Shown piece after piece: positions 37,970-47,678 of a stretch of DNA of 64,000 nucleotides. The notes below the pieces were generated by a model that saw nothing but the letters and a program-made list of their open reading frames with translations, made no database searches and was not told where the DNA came from. This DNA is from Vibrio sp. FE10 (GTDB lineage Bacteria; Pseudomonadota; Gammaproteobacteria; Enterobacterales; Vibrionaceae): contig NZ_AP028067.1 of assembly GCF_030297155.1 (NCBI RefSeq), positions 124,001-188,000 of the forward strand, read 5' to 3'. Positions within the stretch are counted from its first letter, which is position 1, and the number at the start of each line of letters is the position of its first letter. Made by a program: the position numbers and the translations under genes.

Positions 37970-39211
37970 TTATTCGACAATAAGTTGTTGGATCTGATCG
38001 AGGATCTTAAAACCAAGTGTGTCTTTGCTATCAAGAGGCAAAGATTTATCACCGCCTTTCCAATAAAGGTGCAATTCATTGCTACTGCTATTGAAGCCTT
38101 GGCCTTCGACAGAGACATCGTTGGCGCAAATCATGTCGAGGTTCTTTCTTTCCAGCTTACCGCGAGCGTATTTCTCTACATCTTGAGTTTCTGCAGCGAA
38201 GCCTACGGTAAATGGACGGCCTTCGGTCATTGAGGCAACAGAAGCGACAATGTCTGGGTTCTTAACCATTTGAATAGTCATGTCATCTTCACCATCCACT
38301 TTTTTAAGCTTCTGGTCTGCGATGGTCTCAGGGCGGTAATCGGCAACCGCAGCGCAGCTGATGAAAATATCGTGCTGAGCAGCGTTGGTACTAACGGCAT
38401 CAAACATCTGTTGTGCGCTGTCGACATCAATACGATTAACCTTGTTCGGCGTTGCTAGTGATACAGGGCCGCTGACTAGAGTCACTGTTGCGCCTTGTTT
38501 AGCGGCTGCTTCAGCCAGTGCATAGCCCATTTTACCTGAGCTGTGGTTAGTAATGTAACGCACAGGATCGATGGCTTCACGAGTTGGACCTGCCGTAATC
38601 AATACAGAACGGCCAGCAAGCGGTTTAGGTTGGAAGAAGTCTTCACAACGATGTACGAGTTGCATTGGTTCTAACATGCGACCCATACCGACATCACCAC
38701 AGGCCTGTTCACCAGCAGCGGGTCCCCAGATCTCACAACCACGACGTTTTAGTGTAGCGATGTTCTCTTGAGTTGCAGGGTTGCTGTACATTTGTTGGTT
38801 CATTGCTGGAGATACCGCAACTGGCGCATCGGTTGCTAAAACCAAAGTGGTCAGTAGGTCGTTACCCATGCCTGCGGTCATACGCGCAATCAGATCAGCG
38901 GTTGCGGGTGCTAATAACACGAGGTCAGCCCATTTCGCCAGTTCGATATGTCCCATGGAAGCTTCAGCAGCAGGATCAAGCAAACTATCAGACACTGGCC
39001 TTCCAGAGACGGCTTGCATGGTGAGAGGAGTGATGAACTCCTTGGCTGCATTCGTCATGACGACTTGTACCTGCGCGCCACGTTCAATTAAGCGTCGAGT
39101 CAGTTCGGCACATTTATACGCAGCGATACCACCACTAATGCCAAGGAGGATTTTTTTTCCAGCTAGGCCTTGTTGGTCAGCGTTACTCAGTTGATTAACC
39201 AATGTTTGCAT
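37970..39211 (-). CDS. coaBC: Bifunctional phosphopantothenoylcysteine decarboxylase / phosphopantothenate-cysteine ligase
   Basis: CoaBC performs two steps of coenzyme A synthesis. The N-terminal flavoprotein CoaC domain has [16 protein letters not shown], the catalytic His in [11 protein letters not shown], and [14 protein letters not shown]; the C-terminal CoaB ligase domain starts [20 protein letters not shown] near residue 209. Length is 413 residues, slightly longer than the E. coli protein because of an N-terminal extension ([18 protein letters not shown]). It is divergent from radC. Later CoA-pathway gene coaD lies at 43450-43929. Confidence 0.95.
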   Translation of the reverse strand: MQTLVNQLSNADQQGLAGKKILLGISGGIAAYKCAELTRRLIERGAQVQVVMTNAAKEFITPLTMQAVSGRPVSDSLLDPAAEASMGHIELAKWADLVLLAPATADLIARMTAGMGNDLLTTLVLATDAPVAVSPAMNQQMYSNPATQENIATLKRRGCEIWGPAAGEQACGDVGMGRMLEPMQLVHRCEDFFQPKPLAGRSVLITAGPTREAIDPVRYITNHSSGKMGYALAEAAAKQGATVTLVSGPVSLATPNKVNRIDVDSAQQMFDAVSTNAAQHDIFISCAAVADYRPETIADQKLKKVDGEDDMTIQMVKNPDIVASVASMTEGRPFTVGFAAETQDVEKYARGKLERKNLDMICANDVSVEGQGFNSSSNELHLYWKGGDKSLPLDSKDTLGFKILDQIQQLIVE

Positions 39212-39433
39212 GATTCTGTTCCTTAATTTCTCTGGGCTAACGATATCAGAACAAAGGATTAGTGCCTAGAAGCAGAGCTCGAACAGATTTGATACTCATC
39301 AAGTTGGTGTTATCAAACCTATCAATTACACGGTTTTGCTAGCGACTCGTTTCCTTTTCTCTTTATCAAAGGATCTCTGGTTGCAAGCTCATTAAGCTGA
39401 CGGGTCGTATTCATGACCTTAAATAGCCTTTAT

Positions 39434-40108
39434 ATGCCTATAAGTAAGATGCCTGTTGAGTCGATGCCAAGAGAAAAGTTACTGAGTCGAGGGCCTGATT
39501 CTTTAAGTGATGCGGAGTTGTTAGCGATATTTCTTCGAACGGGCACACAAGGAATGAATGTTTTAGAGCTTTCTGACAAGTTGATCAAAGATTTTGGTTC
39601 GCTGCGCCAACTTTTTTCTGCAACCGAGACTGAGTTTTGTGCTCATAAAGGGATGGGGCAGGCGAAATATGTCCAATTGCAGGCTGTTTTGGAGATGACG
39701 CAACGTTATTTAGCTGAGACTTTATCTCGAGGGGATGCGTTAACCAGTCCAAACCATACCAAACTGTATCTTTCGAGTATGTTGCGCGACCGCCAGCGAG
39801 AAGCCTTCTATATATTGTTCCTAGATAATCAAAATAGGGTAATAAAGGACGAAGTTATGTTTGAAGGAACCATCGATGCCGCATCGGTATACCCGAGAGA
39901 AGTAGTGAAACGGGCGCTTCATCATAATGCAGCCGCTTTAATCCTAGCGCACAACCATCCTTCTGGTGTCGCGGAGCCAAGCCAAGCAGATAGGCGAATT
40001 ACACGTAGATTAACCGACGCATTGGCGCTAGTGGACATCCGAATTCTCGACCATTTTGTGGTTGGAGATGGCGAAGTTATCTCTTTTGCAGAGCGTGGAT
40101 GGATTTGA
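39434..40108 (+). CDS. radC: RadC family protein (JAB/MPN metalloprotease-like)
   Basis: This 224-residue protein has an N-terminal helix-hairpin-helix-like region and a C-terminal JAB1/MPN domain with the zinc motif HNHPSG followed eight residues on by Asp (PSQAD). Despite the name, a role in DNA repair is not established. The start is uncertain: 39434 gives the usual family length; 39413 adds seven residues. Neither has a clear ribosome site. It lies between coaBC and rpmB as in enterics. Confidence 0.9.
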   Translation: MPISKMPVESMPREKLLSRGPDSLSDAELLAIFLRTGTQGMNVLELSDKLIKDFGSLRQLFSATETEFCAHKGMGQAKYVQLQAVLEMTQRYLAETLSRGDALTSPNHTKLYLSSMLRDRQREAFYILFLDNQNRVIKDEVMFEGTIDAASVYPREVVKRALHHNAAALILAHNHPSGVAEPSQADRRITRRLTDALALVDIRILDHFVVGDGEVISFAERGWI

Positions 40109-40249
40109 ATCACATTTTAGGTTGTTAGTTGCGTTAAATCTGCTATCATTCCGCCCACATTTTAGAACCTTAAATCAGCTCTGATTACTCAAATAGCTGC
40201 CCTGTTCAAAAAAAGATCACGAAATCCTTAAAAAGGATCTGTTCGGGTC

Positions 40250-40278
40250 TTGAGCAATGCATGTCAAGTTAGTATAAT
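40250..40278 (+). promoter_or_regulatory. Strong sigma-70-like promoter for rpmB-rpmG
   Basis: TTGAGC (40250-40255) and a perfect TATAAT (40273-40278) are separated by exactly 17 bp, followed by a GC-rich ACGCGACC start region, typical of growth-rate-controlled ribosomal protein promoters. It lies about 120 bp before rpmB. Confidence 0.8.
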
Positions 40279-40400
40279 ACGCGACCTTTGATAGCCTTGA
40301 ATGGATTTTCCATTATGGTTTTTACCTCTATTTTCAGAATTGATAGAGAGGTTCGGCCACCAAGGTTGATATCGAGCTGAAACGATTTGGAGAGACATTC

Positions 40401-40637
40401 ATGTCCCGAGTATGTCAAGTAACTGGTAAGCGTCCAGTAACGGGTAACAACCGTTCACACGCACGCAATGCTACCAAGCGTCGTTTTCTGCCGAACCTAC
40501 AAACTCACCGTTTCTGGGTAGAGAGCGAAAAACGTTTTGTTAAACTACGTCTAACTGCTAAAGGCATGCGTATTATTGATAAGAAAGGCATCGATGCTGT
40601 TCTTGTTGATATCCGTGCACGTGGCGAAAACGTTTAA
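40401..40637 (+). CDS. rpmB: 50S ribosomal protein L28
   Basis: L28 is a 78-residue component of the large ribosomal subunit. It starts [20 protein letters not shown] and includes the conserved [16 protein letters not shown] segment. The ATG follows GGAGAGACATTC. It is co-transcribed with rpmG, 13 bp downstream. The gene begins about 120 bp after a strong promoter. Confidence 0.98.
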   Translation: MSRVCQVTGKRPVTGNNRSHARNATKRRFLPNLQTHRFWVESEKRFVKLRLTAKGMRIIDKKGIDAVLVDIRARGENV

Positions 40638-40650
40638 GAGGAATTAAGCA

Positions 40651-40818
40651 ATGGCTAAAGGCATTCGTGAGAAAATCCGTCTAGTATCTTCTGCTGGAAC
40701 TGGTCACTTCTACACAACTGACAAGAACAAGCGTAACATGCCAGGCAAATTTGAGATCAAAAAGTTTGATCCAGTAGTTCGCCAGCACGTTATGTACAAA
40801 GAAGCTAAAATCAAGTAA
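40651..40818 (+). CDS. rpmG: 50S ribosomal protein L33
   Basis: L33 is a 55-residue protein of the large subunit. It starts [20 protein letters not shown], includes [20 protein letters not shown] and ends KEAKIK. The ATG follows AAGAGGAATTAAGCA, 13 bp after rpmB. It is the form lacking zinc-binding Cys pairs. The pair rpmB-rpmG is followed by a terminator. Confidence 0.98.
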   Translation: MAKGIREKIRLVSSAGTGHFYTTDKNKRNMPGKFEIKKFDPVVRQHVMYKEAKIK

Positions 40819-40858
40819 TTGATAGCCCCTTTGTCTCTTCTTTTATAGAAGAATAAAT

Positions 40859-40889
40859 TAAAAACCCAGCTTATAGCTGGGTTTTTTTA
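40859..40889 (+). terminator. Terminator after rpmG
   Basis: AAACCCAGCT-TAT-AGCTGGGTTTTTTT hairpin with a T-run. Confidence 0.93.
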
Positions 40890-40992
40890 TGCCCAAAATT
40901 TGGGAAGTCCCATTGTTTTGAGAAGCTTAAGCTTTTTCGAGAAGACTCAGTGTTTTTGATAGACGTAAGTTTCATTGGCTCAATTTGGCACC

Positions 40993-41008
40993 TACCGTAC
41001 AGACGGTA
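40993..41008. promoter_or_regulatory. Palindrome TACCGT-ACAG-ACGGTA
   Basis: A perfect 6-bp inverted repeat with a 4-bp spacer stands in the gap between the rpmG terminator and the next gene. It has the size of a dimeric repressor site. No regulator is assigned. The remainder of this 292-bp gap shows no other feature except the terminator. Confidence 0.4.
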
Positions 41009-41110
41009 CACTTTCCGATGGGCTTATATGATAGAAAATTGCTCAACATAGAATGTGTCGCCATTTTCACGATATACTGAACACTCAATAGGTTAGATGA
41101 GCAGAATCAG

Positions 41111-41677
41111 ATGAGATATCGTGGACGTCGGTGGAACAACATACTCATGTTAAGCGTGATCGCTTTTATTGGGGTGTTAAACCTGCCAACATTGATCAAA
41201 ACGTACCTTATCGAACCTGAGCCTGAACTTCAGGTAAGCAGTCCTTATCCTTACCTCTTAAACCCAACAGCAGAACTTCAAGCCTTACATTTTTCTAAGT
41301 GGTCGGTAGTACAAGAAGACGGCCATTGGATTTATCAAATGAAAGAACCGGCATTAGAGCAAAGTGTGAGTGCCCAAGAGTTATCGCAACGCTGGCAGCA
41401 GCTAGTAGGCACGGAAGTCGACTCTAAAACCTATACTGACCTTACTCCCCAGCTGAATACGCCACACACCATTGAAGTATGGTATCAAGATCAAGAAGAA
41501 CCACAACGCATTACCTATTATCAACTGCCTGAGTTTTGGTTGCTAAAAAACTGGAATGATCAGTGGCTGGCGGTGTCTATTGAAGAGAGCTACTTGTTTC
41601 CAAGCTTTGGCTCAGACCAGTCATTTAAGTCAGACAAGCTATCTACATCAGACAAACTACCTAAATCGGACGACTAA
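41111..41677 (+). CDS. Membrane-anchored hypothetical protein upstream of mutM
   Basis: I do not recognise the family. The 188-residue protein has a basic N-terminus (MRYRGRRW), one membrane segment near residues 11-31 ([18 protein letters not shown]), then a soluble, probably periplasmic domain with [15 protein letters not shown] and a [22 protein letters not shown] segment. The last 24 codons are 18-bp repeats ([23 protein letters not shown]). mutM starts two bases after the stop codon, so the two genes are very probably co-transcribed. The in-frame repeat tail is probably strain-variable. Confidence 0.75.
   Translation: MRYRGRRWNNILMLSVIAFIGVLNLPTLIKTYLIEPEPELQVSSPYPYLLNPTAELQALHFSKWSVVQEDGHWIYQMKEPALEQSVSAQELSQRWQQLVGTEVDSKTYTDLTPQLNTPHTIEVWYQDQEEPQRITYYQLPEFWLLKNWNDQWLAVSIEESYLFPSFGSDQSFKSDKLSTSDKLPKSDD
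41606..41677 (+). repeat. Four degenerate 18-bp in-frame repeats at the 3' end of the gene before mutM
   Basis: Units start at 41606, 41624, 41642 and 41660. The core is TTTAAGTCAGACAAGCTA, with TCAGAC/TCGGAC kept in each. They encode six-residue units with a central SD and run up to the stop codon. Confidence 0.75.
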
Positions 41678-41679
41678 CT

Positions 41680-42489
41680 ATGCCTGAATTACCTGAAGTC
41701 GAAGTAAGCCGCATGGGGATCTCGCCTCATTTAGTCGGTGAGAAGATTAAATCCCTGACTTTTCGAACGCCTAAGCTGCGCTGGGATATTCCTCAAGAGC
41801 TTAAGCGATTAGAAGGGCAGGTGATTCGCTCTATCTCACGCCGAGCTAAGTACCTATTGATAGAAACTGATACAGGCACAGCCATTGTTCACCTTGGTAT
41901 GTCTGGTTCATTACGTGTTTTAGATGCCGATTTCCCGCCAGCAAAACACGATCACGTAGATCTTAAGTTAACCAATGGCAAGATATTGCGTTACAACGAT
42001 CCGCGTCGCTTTGGTGCGTGGTTATGGTCGGCACCGGATGAGATACATACTGTGTTACTTGGTTCTGGCCCTGAACCACTAACCGATGACTTCAACGCTG
42101 ATTACGTTGCTGAGAAAGCAGAAAAGCGTAAAGTTGCCGTCAAACAGTTCATTATGGACAACAAAGTAGTGGTCGGTGTGGGAAATATATACGCCAATGA
42201 AGCGCTGTTTTCTTCACGAATTCACCCTTTGCGCCCAGCAAGCAAAGTGACAAAAGAAGAGTGGGCCTTGTTAACCAAAGAGATCAAACAAGTACTCGCG
42301 ACTGCCATCAAACAAGGCGGTACCACACTCAAAGACTTCGCCCAAGCGGATGGTAAACCGGGATACTTCGCTCAAGAGCTGCAAGTTTATGGAAAAGCGG
42401 GTGAAGAGTGCCCTAGTTGTGGTGAGAAACTTGAAGAGCAAAAAATCGGACAGAGGAATACGTTTTTTTGCTCTCAATGTCAGGGCTAA
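41680..42489 (+). CDS. mutM: Formamidopyrimidine-DNA glycosylase (Fpg)
   Basis: MutM removes 8-oxoguanine and ring-opened purines from DNA and cuts the strand. The 269-residue protein has catalytic Pro2 and Glu3 in MPELPEVEV, the conserved Lys in [15 protein letters not shown] vicinity, the H2TH region, and a C-terminal zinc finger (CPSCGEKL...FFCSQCQ). The ATG lies two bases after the previous stop codon. It is convergent with the LPS core operon, 25 bp away. All catalytic residues are present. Confidence 0.96.
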   Translation: MPELPEVEVSRMGISPHLVGEKIKSLTFRTPKLRWDIPQELKRLEGQVIRSISRRAKYLLIETDTGTAIVHLGMSGSLRVLDADFPPAKHDHVDLKLTNGKILRYNDPRRFGAWLWSAPDEIHTVLLGSGPEPLTDDFNADYVAEKAEKRKVAVKQFIMDNKVVVGVGNIYANEALFSSRIHPLRPASKVTKEEWALLTKEIKQVLATAIKQGGTTLKDFAQADGKPGYFAQELQVYGKAGEECPSCGEKLEEQKIGQRNTFFCSQCQG

Positions 42490-42514
42490 CTATGTTGATG
42501 GGACTAGAGTTTAG

Positions 42515-43453
42515 TTAGACTTGCTGCCCTGACTTATCAAAGTATTTTTTAGCAACAAGTAACGATATAAGGCGTTCCTGCTTTGTATTCTTGAATTGCT
42601 CAACCCACAGGTTTGCGTTTTGGATTATTATTTCCGCTTCTTCAGGGTGCTCTAAGTAATAATCCATTTTCTGGACAAGGTCAGAGAAATCATCTTTAAC
42701 TTCAACAAAATGGATTCCAGCTTTTAGTTTGCCTTCCATAAACCAAGTTTCGTATTGAAGCTTAGGAGTAAAGCAGAGGGAATTAGAAGACATTATCCAT
42801 TTTAAGTTAGTTGCAACGTCGCGGCCTTCTAAACTGATAATAAATTTGTACTCTAGCTGCTCTTCTAATGACAAAGGACTTTTTTTATATTTACTTCGTT
42901 TTGGATCTGCTTTTAAAGGGCGAGTCTCACCAATGTTGAATCTTGGGTGATCTACGTACATTTCTAACAACTTTAGGCGGTTAGCCCTAAACCCAGCACC
43001 ACGCCAAACGGCCATATCCTTCTTACTTTTATATGGTTTATCCTTATCTATAAATACATAGTGCCTGATTGCGTTGAGCTTGAGGATTATCGAATTATCA
43101 TTGTTTCCTTCGATCGGACGACTTTTTAAAAAACTAGGTTCTTTGGGGACTGTTGTTACATCCCCATTAACATAGCTAAACGCATACTTATTGGGGAAAG
43201 CTTTAACGACTTTGAGCAGGTCATAGTAATAAGTTGTGCCACCTGTCTTAGTGAAGTCTCGTACTAGTGTTGAGTTTGTTTCAGGTAACTCAAAGTTGGA
43301 TTCGAGTTTACAATAGTAGTCAACGCGTTGTTTAATGTAATTTTGATCGTATTTAAATGCGGAATCTAAAGTTTTTTTTGCGTATTGGCGAAAAAAAGCA
43401 GCAGGTAAAATAGTAAGTAAACTATTTGATAGGTAATACTTTAGTTTTCTCAT
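42515..43453 (-). CDS. Glycosyltransferase family 90 (CAP10/LpsA-like)
   Basis: This is a CAP10-type glycosyltransferase, a family with fungal capsule and animal POGLUT members and bacterial LPS enzymes such as LpsA. The 312-residue protein has the motifs [20 protein letters not shown] near 136-155, [24 protein letters not shown] region near 202-220 and [16 protein letters not shown]. It is the last gene of the opsX operon; its start overlaps coaD by 4 bp. It likely adds a sugar to the LPS core; donor and acceptor are unknown. AT-rich codon use suggests an acquired variable gene. Confidence 0.85.
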   Translation of the reverse strand: MRKLKYYLSNSLLTILPAAFFRQYAKKTLDSAFKYDQNYIKQRVDYYCKLESNFELPETNSTLVRDFTKTGGTTYYYDLLKVVKAFPNKYAFSYVNGDVTTVPKEPSFLKSRPIEGNNDNSIILKLNAIRHYVFIDKDKPYKSKKDMAVWRGAGFRANRLKLLEMYVDHPRFNIGETRPLKADPKRSKYKKSPLSLEEQLEYKFIISLEGRDVATNLKWIMSSNSLCFTPKLQYETWFMEGKLKAGIHFVEVKDDFSDLVQKMDYYLEHPEEAEIIIQNANLWVEQFKNTKQERLISLLVAKKYFDKSGQQV

Positions 43454-43929
43454 GACTTTAGCTTATGTAAGAGAGCTTGATTAACAGGGGCGGGTACAAA
43501 TTGAGCAACATTTCCTTTGTGTATTGCAACTTCTCGGACGATTGTTGATGAAAGAAATGCATACTCTTCACTTGGGGTTAAGAAAATACTTTCAAGCTCA
43601 GGAAGGAGTTTTCTATACATACTGGTTAAACCAAATTCATACTCAAAGTCCATAGTTGTGCGTAAGCCTCGAATCAGAATATTTGCTTCTTGCTCTCTCG
43701 CGAAATCTACTAGTAAACCACTAAAGCCCACAACAGAGACATTTGTGAGATGCTTACATGACTCTTGAACTAGATTAACTCTCTCATTTAGGCTAAACAT
43801 GGTTTTTTTTGATGGGCTTGCGGCTACGCCTATAACTAGAGAGTCAAACATGCCAGATGTGCGCTCTATGATATTAAGATGTCCATTAGTTAAGGGATCA
43901 AAAGTTCCTGGATAAATTACATGTTTCAT
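43450..43929 (-). CDS. coaD: Phosphopantetheine adenylyltransferase
   Basis: CoaD transfers AMP to 4'-phosphopantetheine, the penultimate coenzyme A step. The 159-residue protein has [15 protein letters not shown] near the N-terminus (nucleotidyltransferase HxGH-like TNGH) and the LSSTIVRE motif near 128-135, with [12 protein letters not shown] in the middle. Its presence inside an LPS core operon is normal (old name kdtB). It overlaps the GT4 gene upstream and the GT90 gene downstream by 4 bp each, so it depends on this operon for translation. Confidence 0.96.
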   Translation of the reverse strand: MKHVIYPGTFDPLTNGHLNIIERTSGMFDSLVIGVAASPSKKTMFSLNERVNLVQESCKHLTNVSVVGFSGLLVDFAREQEANILIRGLRTTMDFEYEFGLTSMYRKLLPELESIFLTPSEEYAFLSSTIVREVAIHKGNVAQFVPAPVNQALLHKLKS

Positions 43930-44957
43930 TTTTTGACCTTCTTATAAATATTTTCGTATTTCTTAGCTGCTGAGCCAATATCAAAAAATTTTATTTTCTC
44001 TTGCCCACCTGTTTTTAGCATTGCTTGAAGACTTGCGCTTTGTTCAATTTTTACAATGGCATTCGCTAAAGCTATCGGGTCATCTGTATTTATGAGTAAG
44101 CCGCTCGTTCCATGAGTTATTATATCTGGTATCCCTCCTGTATTTGTAGCAATTACAGGCAGTCCTGCTTTAATACCTTCCAAGATGACAGAGCCAAGCC
44201 CTTCACTATGTGATGGATGTATTTGTAACTGGGCGGCCGCAAACCAATCCCCCATGTTCGATTGTTTACCTTCAAAGCTGATATTCATGGCGTCACCAGC
44301 TATCCTCTCCAAATTGTCTCGTTCCTTCCCATCCCCAAGAAGTGCAAGATGTATATGAGTATGGGTCTCGGACAGTTGCTTCATGGCTTTTATCGACACA
44401 TCAAATGCCTTGTGCTTAACCATATTTGCAGCATGGATAATTAGGAACTTATTCTCAAATCGTTGCTTTAACTTTTCAAGGTTTCGATCATTTACATTGT
44501 AACTTACCGGGGAACTTGCAATTTTATAAACCGTTTTATGAGGATATTTATCTTTGATATCGTTAACTATTTCTGAACTTAGACCTACAATCGAAGAAGC
44601 TCTTGAGTAAGCTAGATTTGCGAAGAACCTTTTCTTAAGAGAGTTGTCAATTCGGCGTGTAATTATATATGGGACTTTATAGAGCATACTTTGAATTAAC
44701 GCCCAATAGATAGCTCTTCCTTCATGCACATGAATTAGCTTGCAGCCATCAGTAATAGATCTAGAATGCTTTTTTAGGTAGTGTGTTGACGGCACCAATT
44801 TACAGCTTAGCTGGCTAACTGCGGTGTAAAATGGGCTTATGGGGTTAGCAACTACTGTAAGTGAGTACCCTAGCTCTATTTGATGTTTGATCAAAGTGAG
44901 AGTTTGGTTTTCTCCTCCATGATAGCCTGACGCCAAATTGACGTGACAAATATGCAT
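43926..44957 (-). CDS. Glycosyltransferase family 4 (LPS core)
   Basis: This retaining GT-B glycosyltransferase of 343 residues has the nucleotide-sugar motif [21 protein letters not shown] near residues 244-264, with E-x7-E geometry, and an N-terminal [18 protein letters not shown] segment. It follows the GT2 gene by one base and overlaps coaD by 4 bp (ATGA). It probably adds a core sugar, but neither donor nor linkage can be inferred. In related Vibrio clusters this position is variable. Confidence 0.85.
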   Translation of the reverse strand: MHICHVNLASGYHGGENQTLTLIKHQIELGYSLTVVANPISPFYTAVSQLSCKLVPSTHYLKKHSRSITDGCKLIHVHEGRAIYWALIQSMLYKVPYIITRRIDNSLKKRFFANLAYSRASSIVGLSSEIVNDIKDKYPHKTVYKIASSPVSYNVNDRNLEKLKQRFENKFLIIHAANMVKHKAFDVSIKAMKQLSETHTHIHLALLGDGKERDNLERIAGDAMNISFEGKQSNMGDWFAAAQLQIHPSHSEGLGSVILEGIKAGLPVIATNTGGIPDIITHGTSGLLINTDDPIALANAIVKIEQSASLQAMLKTGGQEKIKFFDIGSAAKKYENIYKKVKK

Positions 44958-44958
44958 T

Positions 44959-45741
44959 CTACCAGACCTTATTGAAGTCAGTTTTCTCTAAGACTTTTGG
45001 ATCGCGTTGCATCTCTAATAGTTTGGCATATTTTAAATAGCTATTTACCGCAGAGCTTAACGCTACTGTCATCCCATCAGTGCCCCCTAAGAAACCTTTC
45101 TGAAAAACAAATTTTCGAATGAAGGCACTTAAACCATGTATAAATGGTGATATCGAGTTTGCTCTTTTACCTTTTTGATACATTATCTTTGCTGCTCGGC
45201 CGCTAAAGTCTCTCCCAGGCTTAGCGAAAAGTTGTCCAAGGTTTTCGAATGAATAATGAATTAGGTCTGCATCAAGTTGGCAAGGGTTATTTGCTTGAAC
45301 TGATGCATGTTGTTTAACTGCTGAAAAGCGAGTTTTATTTCTATTATACAAACGGATACAAAAATCGGGGTACCAACCACATTGTTTAATCCAACGACTG
45401 CCAATGTAGTTACGTCGACGGAAAGCAAATGCGTCATGTTCGGTTTGCTTTAGGTTAAGTGCGTTGATTGAGTCTACACACTCATCGGTGAGGCGCTCAT
45501 CAGCATCAATACTAAGTATCCAATCATTACTAGCATAGTCTAAGCCTACGTTTTTTTGGATACCATCACCTAAATAAGGTTGCGGGATTACCTTTGCGCC
45601 GAGTTTAGAAGCCAACTCCACTGTATTATCGGTGCTTTCTGAATCAACAATAATCACTTCATCGCATACTCTTTGTAATGAAAGGATACATTCTTCAACA
45701 TTTTTTTCTTCATTTAGAGTTATTACTACGCCTGTTATCAT
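44959..45741 (-). CDS. Glycosyltransferase family 2 (WaaE/KdtX-like)
   Basis: This inverting GT-A glycosyltransferase of 260 residues begins GVVITLNEEKNVEECILSL, with VDSESTDNTVE near 34-44 and the DXD-like SIDADERL near 76-83. The sequence type is the WaaE group, which in Klebsiella and Serratia adds beta-glucose to the inner-core heptose. It lies next to a heptosyltransferase and coaD as waaE does elsewhere. The symbol is withheld because the acceptor cannot be shown. Confidence 0.85.
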   Translation of the reverse strand: MITGVVITLNEEKNVEECILSLQRVCDEVIIVDSESTDNTVELASKLGAKVIPQPYLGDGIQKNVGLDYASNDWILSIDADERLTDECVDSINALNLKQTEHDAFAFRRRNYIGSRWIKQCGWYPDFCIRLYNRNKTRFSAVKQHASVQANNPCQLDADLIHYSFENLGQLFAKPGRDFSGRAAKIMYQKGKRANSISPFIHGLSAFIRKFVFQKGFLGGTDGMTVALSSAVNSYLKYAKLLEMQRDPKVLEKTDFNKVW

Positions 45742-45749
45742 CGGTTAAC

Positions 45750-46805
45750 CTATTTTTTATTAAGAATGTTGTCAGCGACACTGTTGAATTTTTCTATTAC
45801 TTTATATGATGGAATTCTATCCATTGCATTTTTGTCTTTGACGCGAGTTCGCCAGTCGAGATCTTGGCTATTTTTCCCTGTCTCAGAGAAAATGGCTTCT
45901 TCATAAACAGATACAACATAGTTGAGGTAACGATATGGCCCTACTCGGCCTGGGTTATGGTGTGCATAGAGGCCAATCACAGGCGTTTGCATAGCATTAG
46001 CCATGTGGGTTGGACCCGTATCTGGAGCTATTACCATATTTACTTTATCAATCAACGCTAACATTTGCATGATAGAGCTCTGTCCAACTAAGTTTAGGCA
46101 AGGTTCTGTAAGTTTTTGCTGTATTTCTTCTGCTAGGTCGATTTCAATTTTTGCGGGGCTGCCTGCTAGTATAACGTTCCAACCTGCTTCCCTAGCATGG
46201 TTGATTACATCAACATACCCTTGAGCATGCCAGTTTTTGTAAGCTTTACTCGCTCCGGGAACAATTAATAAATTTTTTTTTGCTATTAGTTGAGCATCGG
46301 CCCAAGTAGCATGTTGCTTTTCGTAAAAAAGTGACCAACTTAATGTATGTTTTACTACACCTATGTGTTGGGCAAATGCCATCATCCCGTCGGCTACATG
46401 AAGAGAAGTGGGAGAGTCTACTTTAGTACCAGTAAACAAGGTTTGAAAATCTTGGCTACGGTCTGATGTAAATCCAAGTTTATACTTGGCTTTTATTCCC
46501 AAAGTGGCGACGCTAGCACGAAAAGCGGATTGCATATGAAGTAAAGCATCGAAACTTTTACCTCTAAGTTGCTGCCACAATTTAAGATATTCTCTCCACC
46601 CACTTTTTTTGTCAAAAACTATCACATCGACACCATCGATAGCTTCTAATAATTTAGCTTCTAAGCTTCCGGTTATCCATGTGATTTCTGTATCTGGCCA
46701 TTGCTTTTGAATTGCCTGCACCGTCGCAATTGCGTTACAGACATCCCCTATTGCTGATAGTCGTAAGATGCATATAGAGTGTGGGGGGGATGTGAACAGG
46801 GCCAT
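45750..46805 (-). CDS. opsX: Heptosyltransferase I, OpsX type (GT9)
   Basis: This GT9 family enzyme transfers L-glycero-D-manno-heptose to Kdo in the LPS inner core. The 351-residue protein has ILRLSAIGDVCNAIATVQAIQ at the start, IVPGASKAYKNWH near 190-202 and the APDTGPTHMANAMQTPVIGLY motif near 260-280. The opening and KKSGWREYL segment resemble Haemophilus OpsX, which works on phosphorylated Kdo. The divergent neighbour is the Kdo kinase kdkA, the same partnership as in Haemophilus. It heads the opsX-GT2-GT4-coaD-GT90 operon. Confidence 0.85.
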   Translation of the reverse strand: MALFTSPPHSICILRLSAIGDVCNAIATVQAIQKQWPDTEITWITGSLEAKLLEAIDGVDVIVFDKKSGWREYLKLWQQLRGKSFDALLHMQSAFRASVATLGIKAKYKLGFTSDRSQDFQTLFTGTKVDSPTSLHVADGMMAFAQHIGVVKHTLSWSLFYEKQHATWADAQLIAKKNLLIVPGASKAYKNWHAQGYVDVINHAREAGWNVILAGSPAKIEIDLAEEIQQKLTEPCLNLVGQSSIMQMLALIDKVNMVIAPDTGPTHMANAMQTPVIGLYAHHNPGRVGPYRYLNYVVSVYEEAIFSETGKNSQDLDWRTRVKDKNAMDRIPSYKVIEKFNSVADNILNKK

Positions 46806-46894
46806 AGCTTTAACTCTAGTAATTGATTCCCAATAATTATGCAGTTGGGCTAGAAGAATGTAAAATAAAACTAAGAGTATCGAAGGGTAAGCTA

Positions 46895-47584
46895 ATGAAA
46901 AAAGTTAAGCTTGATAATCAAGTCATCTGGTTTGATGAATCGTTGATTTCGGAAGAAAAGCTAAGCCATGCTTTTGAGCCAGCATATTGGCAGCAACAAG
47001 GGAAAATAATCGGAAGTGCAATGGGGCGAGGTACTACCTGGTTTGTTGAGTTAGGTACAATGCAAGGTGCGTTACGTCATTATCGACGTGGTGGTCTATT
47101 TGGTAAGCTGATTAAAGATAGTTATGTGTTTATTGGTGAAAACAAGTCACGAAGTTTTAAAGAGCTTGTATTATTGAAAAAACTAAAAAAATCAGGTGTT
47201 AATGTACCAACCCCAATCGCAGCAAGAATTGTAAAGCAAGGTCTAACTTACAGCGCTGACTTACTTAGCGAGAAAGTACCTCATGCTCAAGATCTTGCTT
47301 CTCTATTGAGAAAGCATAAAGTCCCGGAAAGTACTTATTATAAAATAGGAAATGAAATTCGGAAAATGCATGCTGCGCAAGTTAATCATACTGATCTCAA
47401 CATTCATAATATATTAATCGATGATCAGAGTCAGGTTTGGATTATAGACTTCGATAAGTGTAATAGCCAACTTGGAGACGCTTGGAAGCAGGGTAATTGG
47501 GATAGATTGAAGCGGTCTTTTTTAAAGGAAAAGGCTAAGGAAGCAATTAATTGGGATGAGAACGACTGGAATTATTTATTCTAG
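46895..47584 (+). CDS. kdkA: 3-deoxy-D-manno-octulosonic acid kinase KdkA
   Basis: KdkA phosphorylates the Kdo residue of Kdo-lipid A at O-4, typical of Vibrio and Haemophilus, which carry a single phosphorylated Kdo. The 229-residue kinase has catalytic-loop HTDLNIHNILID near 168-179 and metal-binding IIDFDKC; the N-terminal half has RHYRRGGLFGKL. The ATG follows GAAGGGTAAGC; a TTG-initiated extension of 24 codons was rejected. It is divergent from opsX. An 8-bp repeat array begins at its stop codon. Confidence 0.92.
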   Translation: MKKVKLDNQVIWFDESLISEEKLSHAFEPAYWQQQGKIIGSAMGRGTTWFVELGTMQGALRHYRRGGLFGKLIKDSYVFIGENKSRSFKELVLLKKLKKSGVNVPTPIAARIVKQGLTYSADLLSEKVPHAQDLASLLRKHKVPESTYYKIGNEIRKMHAAQVNHTDLNIHNILIDDQSQVWIIDFDKCNSQLGDAWKQGNWDRLKRSFLKEKAKEAINWDENDWNYLF

Positions 47585-47642
47585 TTATCTAGTTATCTAG
47601 TTATCTAGTTATCTAGTTATCTAGTTATCTAGTTATCTAGTT
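47581..47642. repeat. Tandem 8-bp repeat (CTAGTTAT) beginning at the kdkA stop codon
   Basis: Seven perfect copies and a partial eighth run without a break from the last codons of kdkA, whose TAG stop is part of the first unit. The array creates eight CTAG tetranucleotides in 62 bp, a word usually scarce in enteric-type genomes. It separates kdkA from the next kinase gene. Confidence 0.95.
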
Positions 47643-47678
47643 CGTCTTAATTATAAATTTAACTTAAATAGTGATGAA

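Noticed and set aside
40150..40250. A leader attenuator before rpmB
   Set aside because: A short hairpin (ATCCTT-AAA-AAGGAT) lies upstream of the promoter, not in the leader, and has no T-run.
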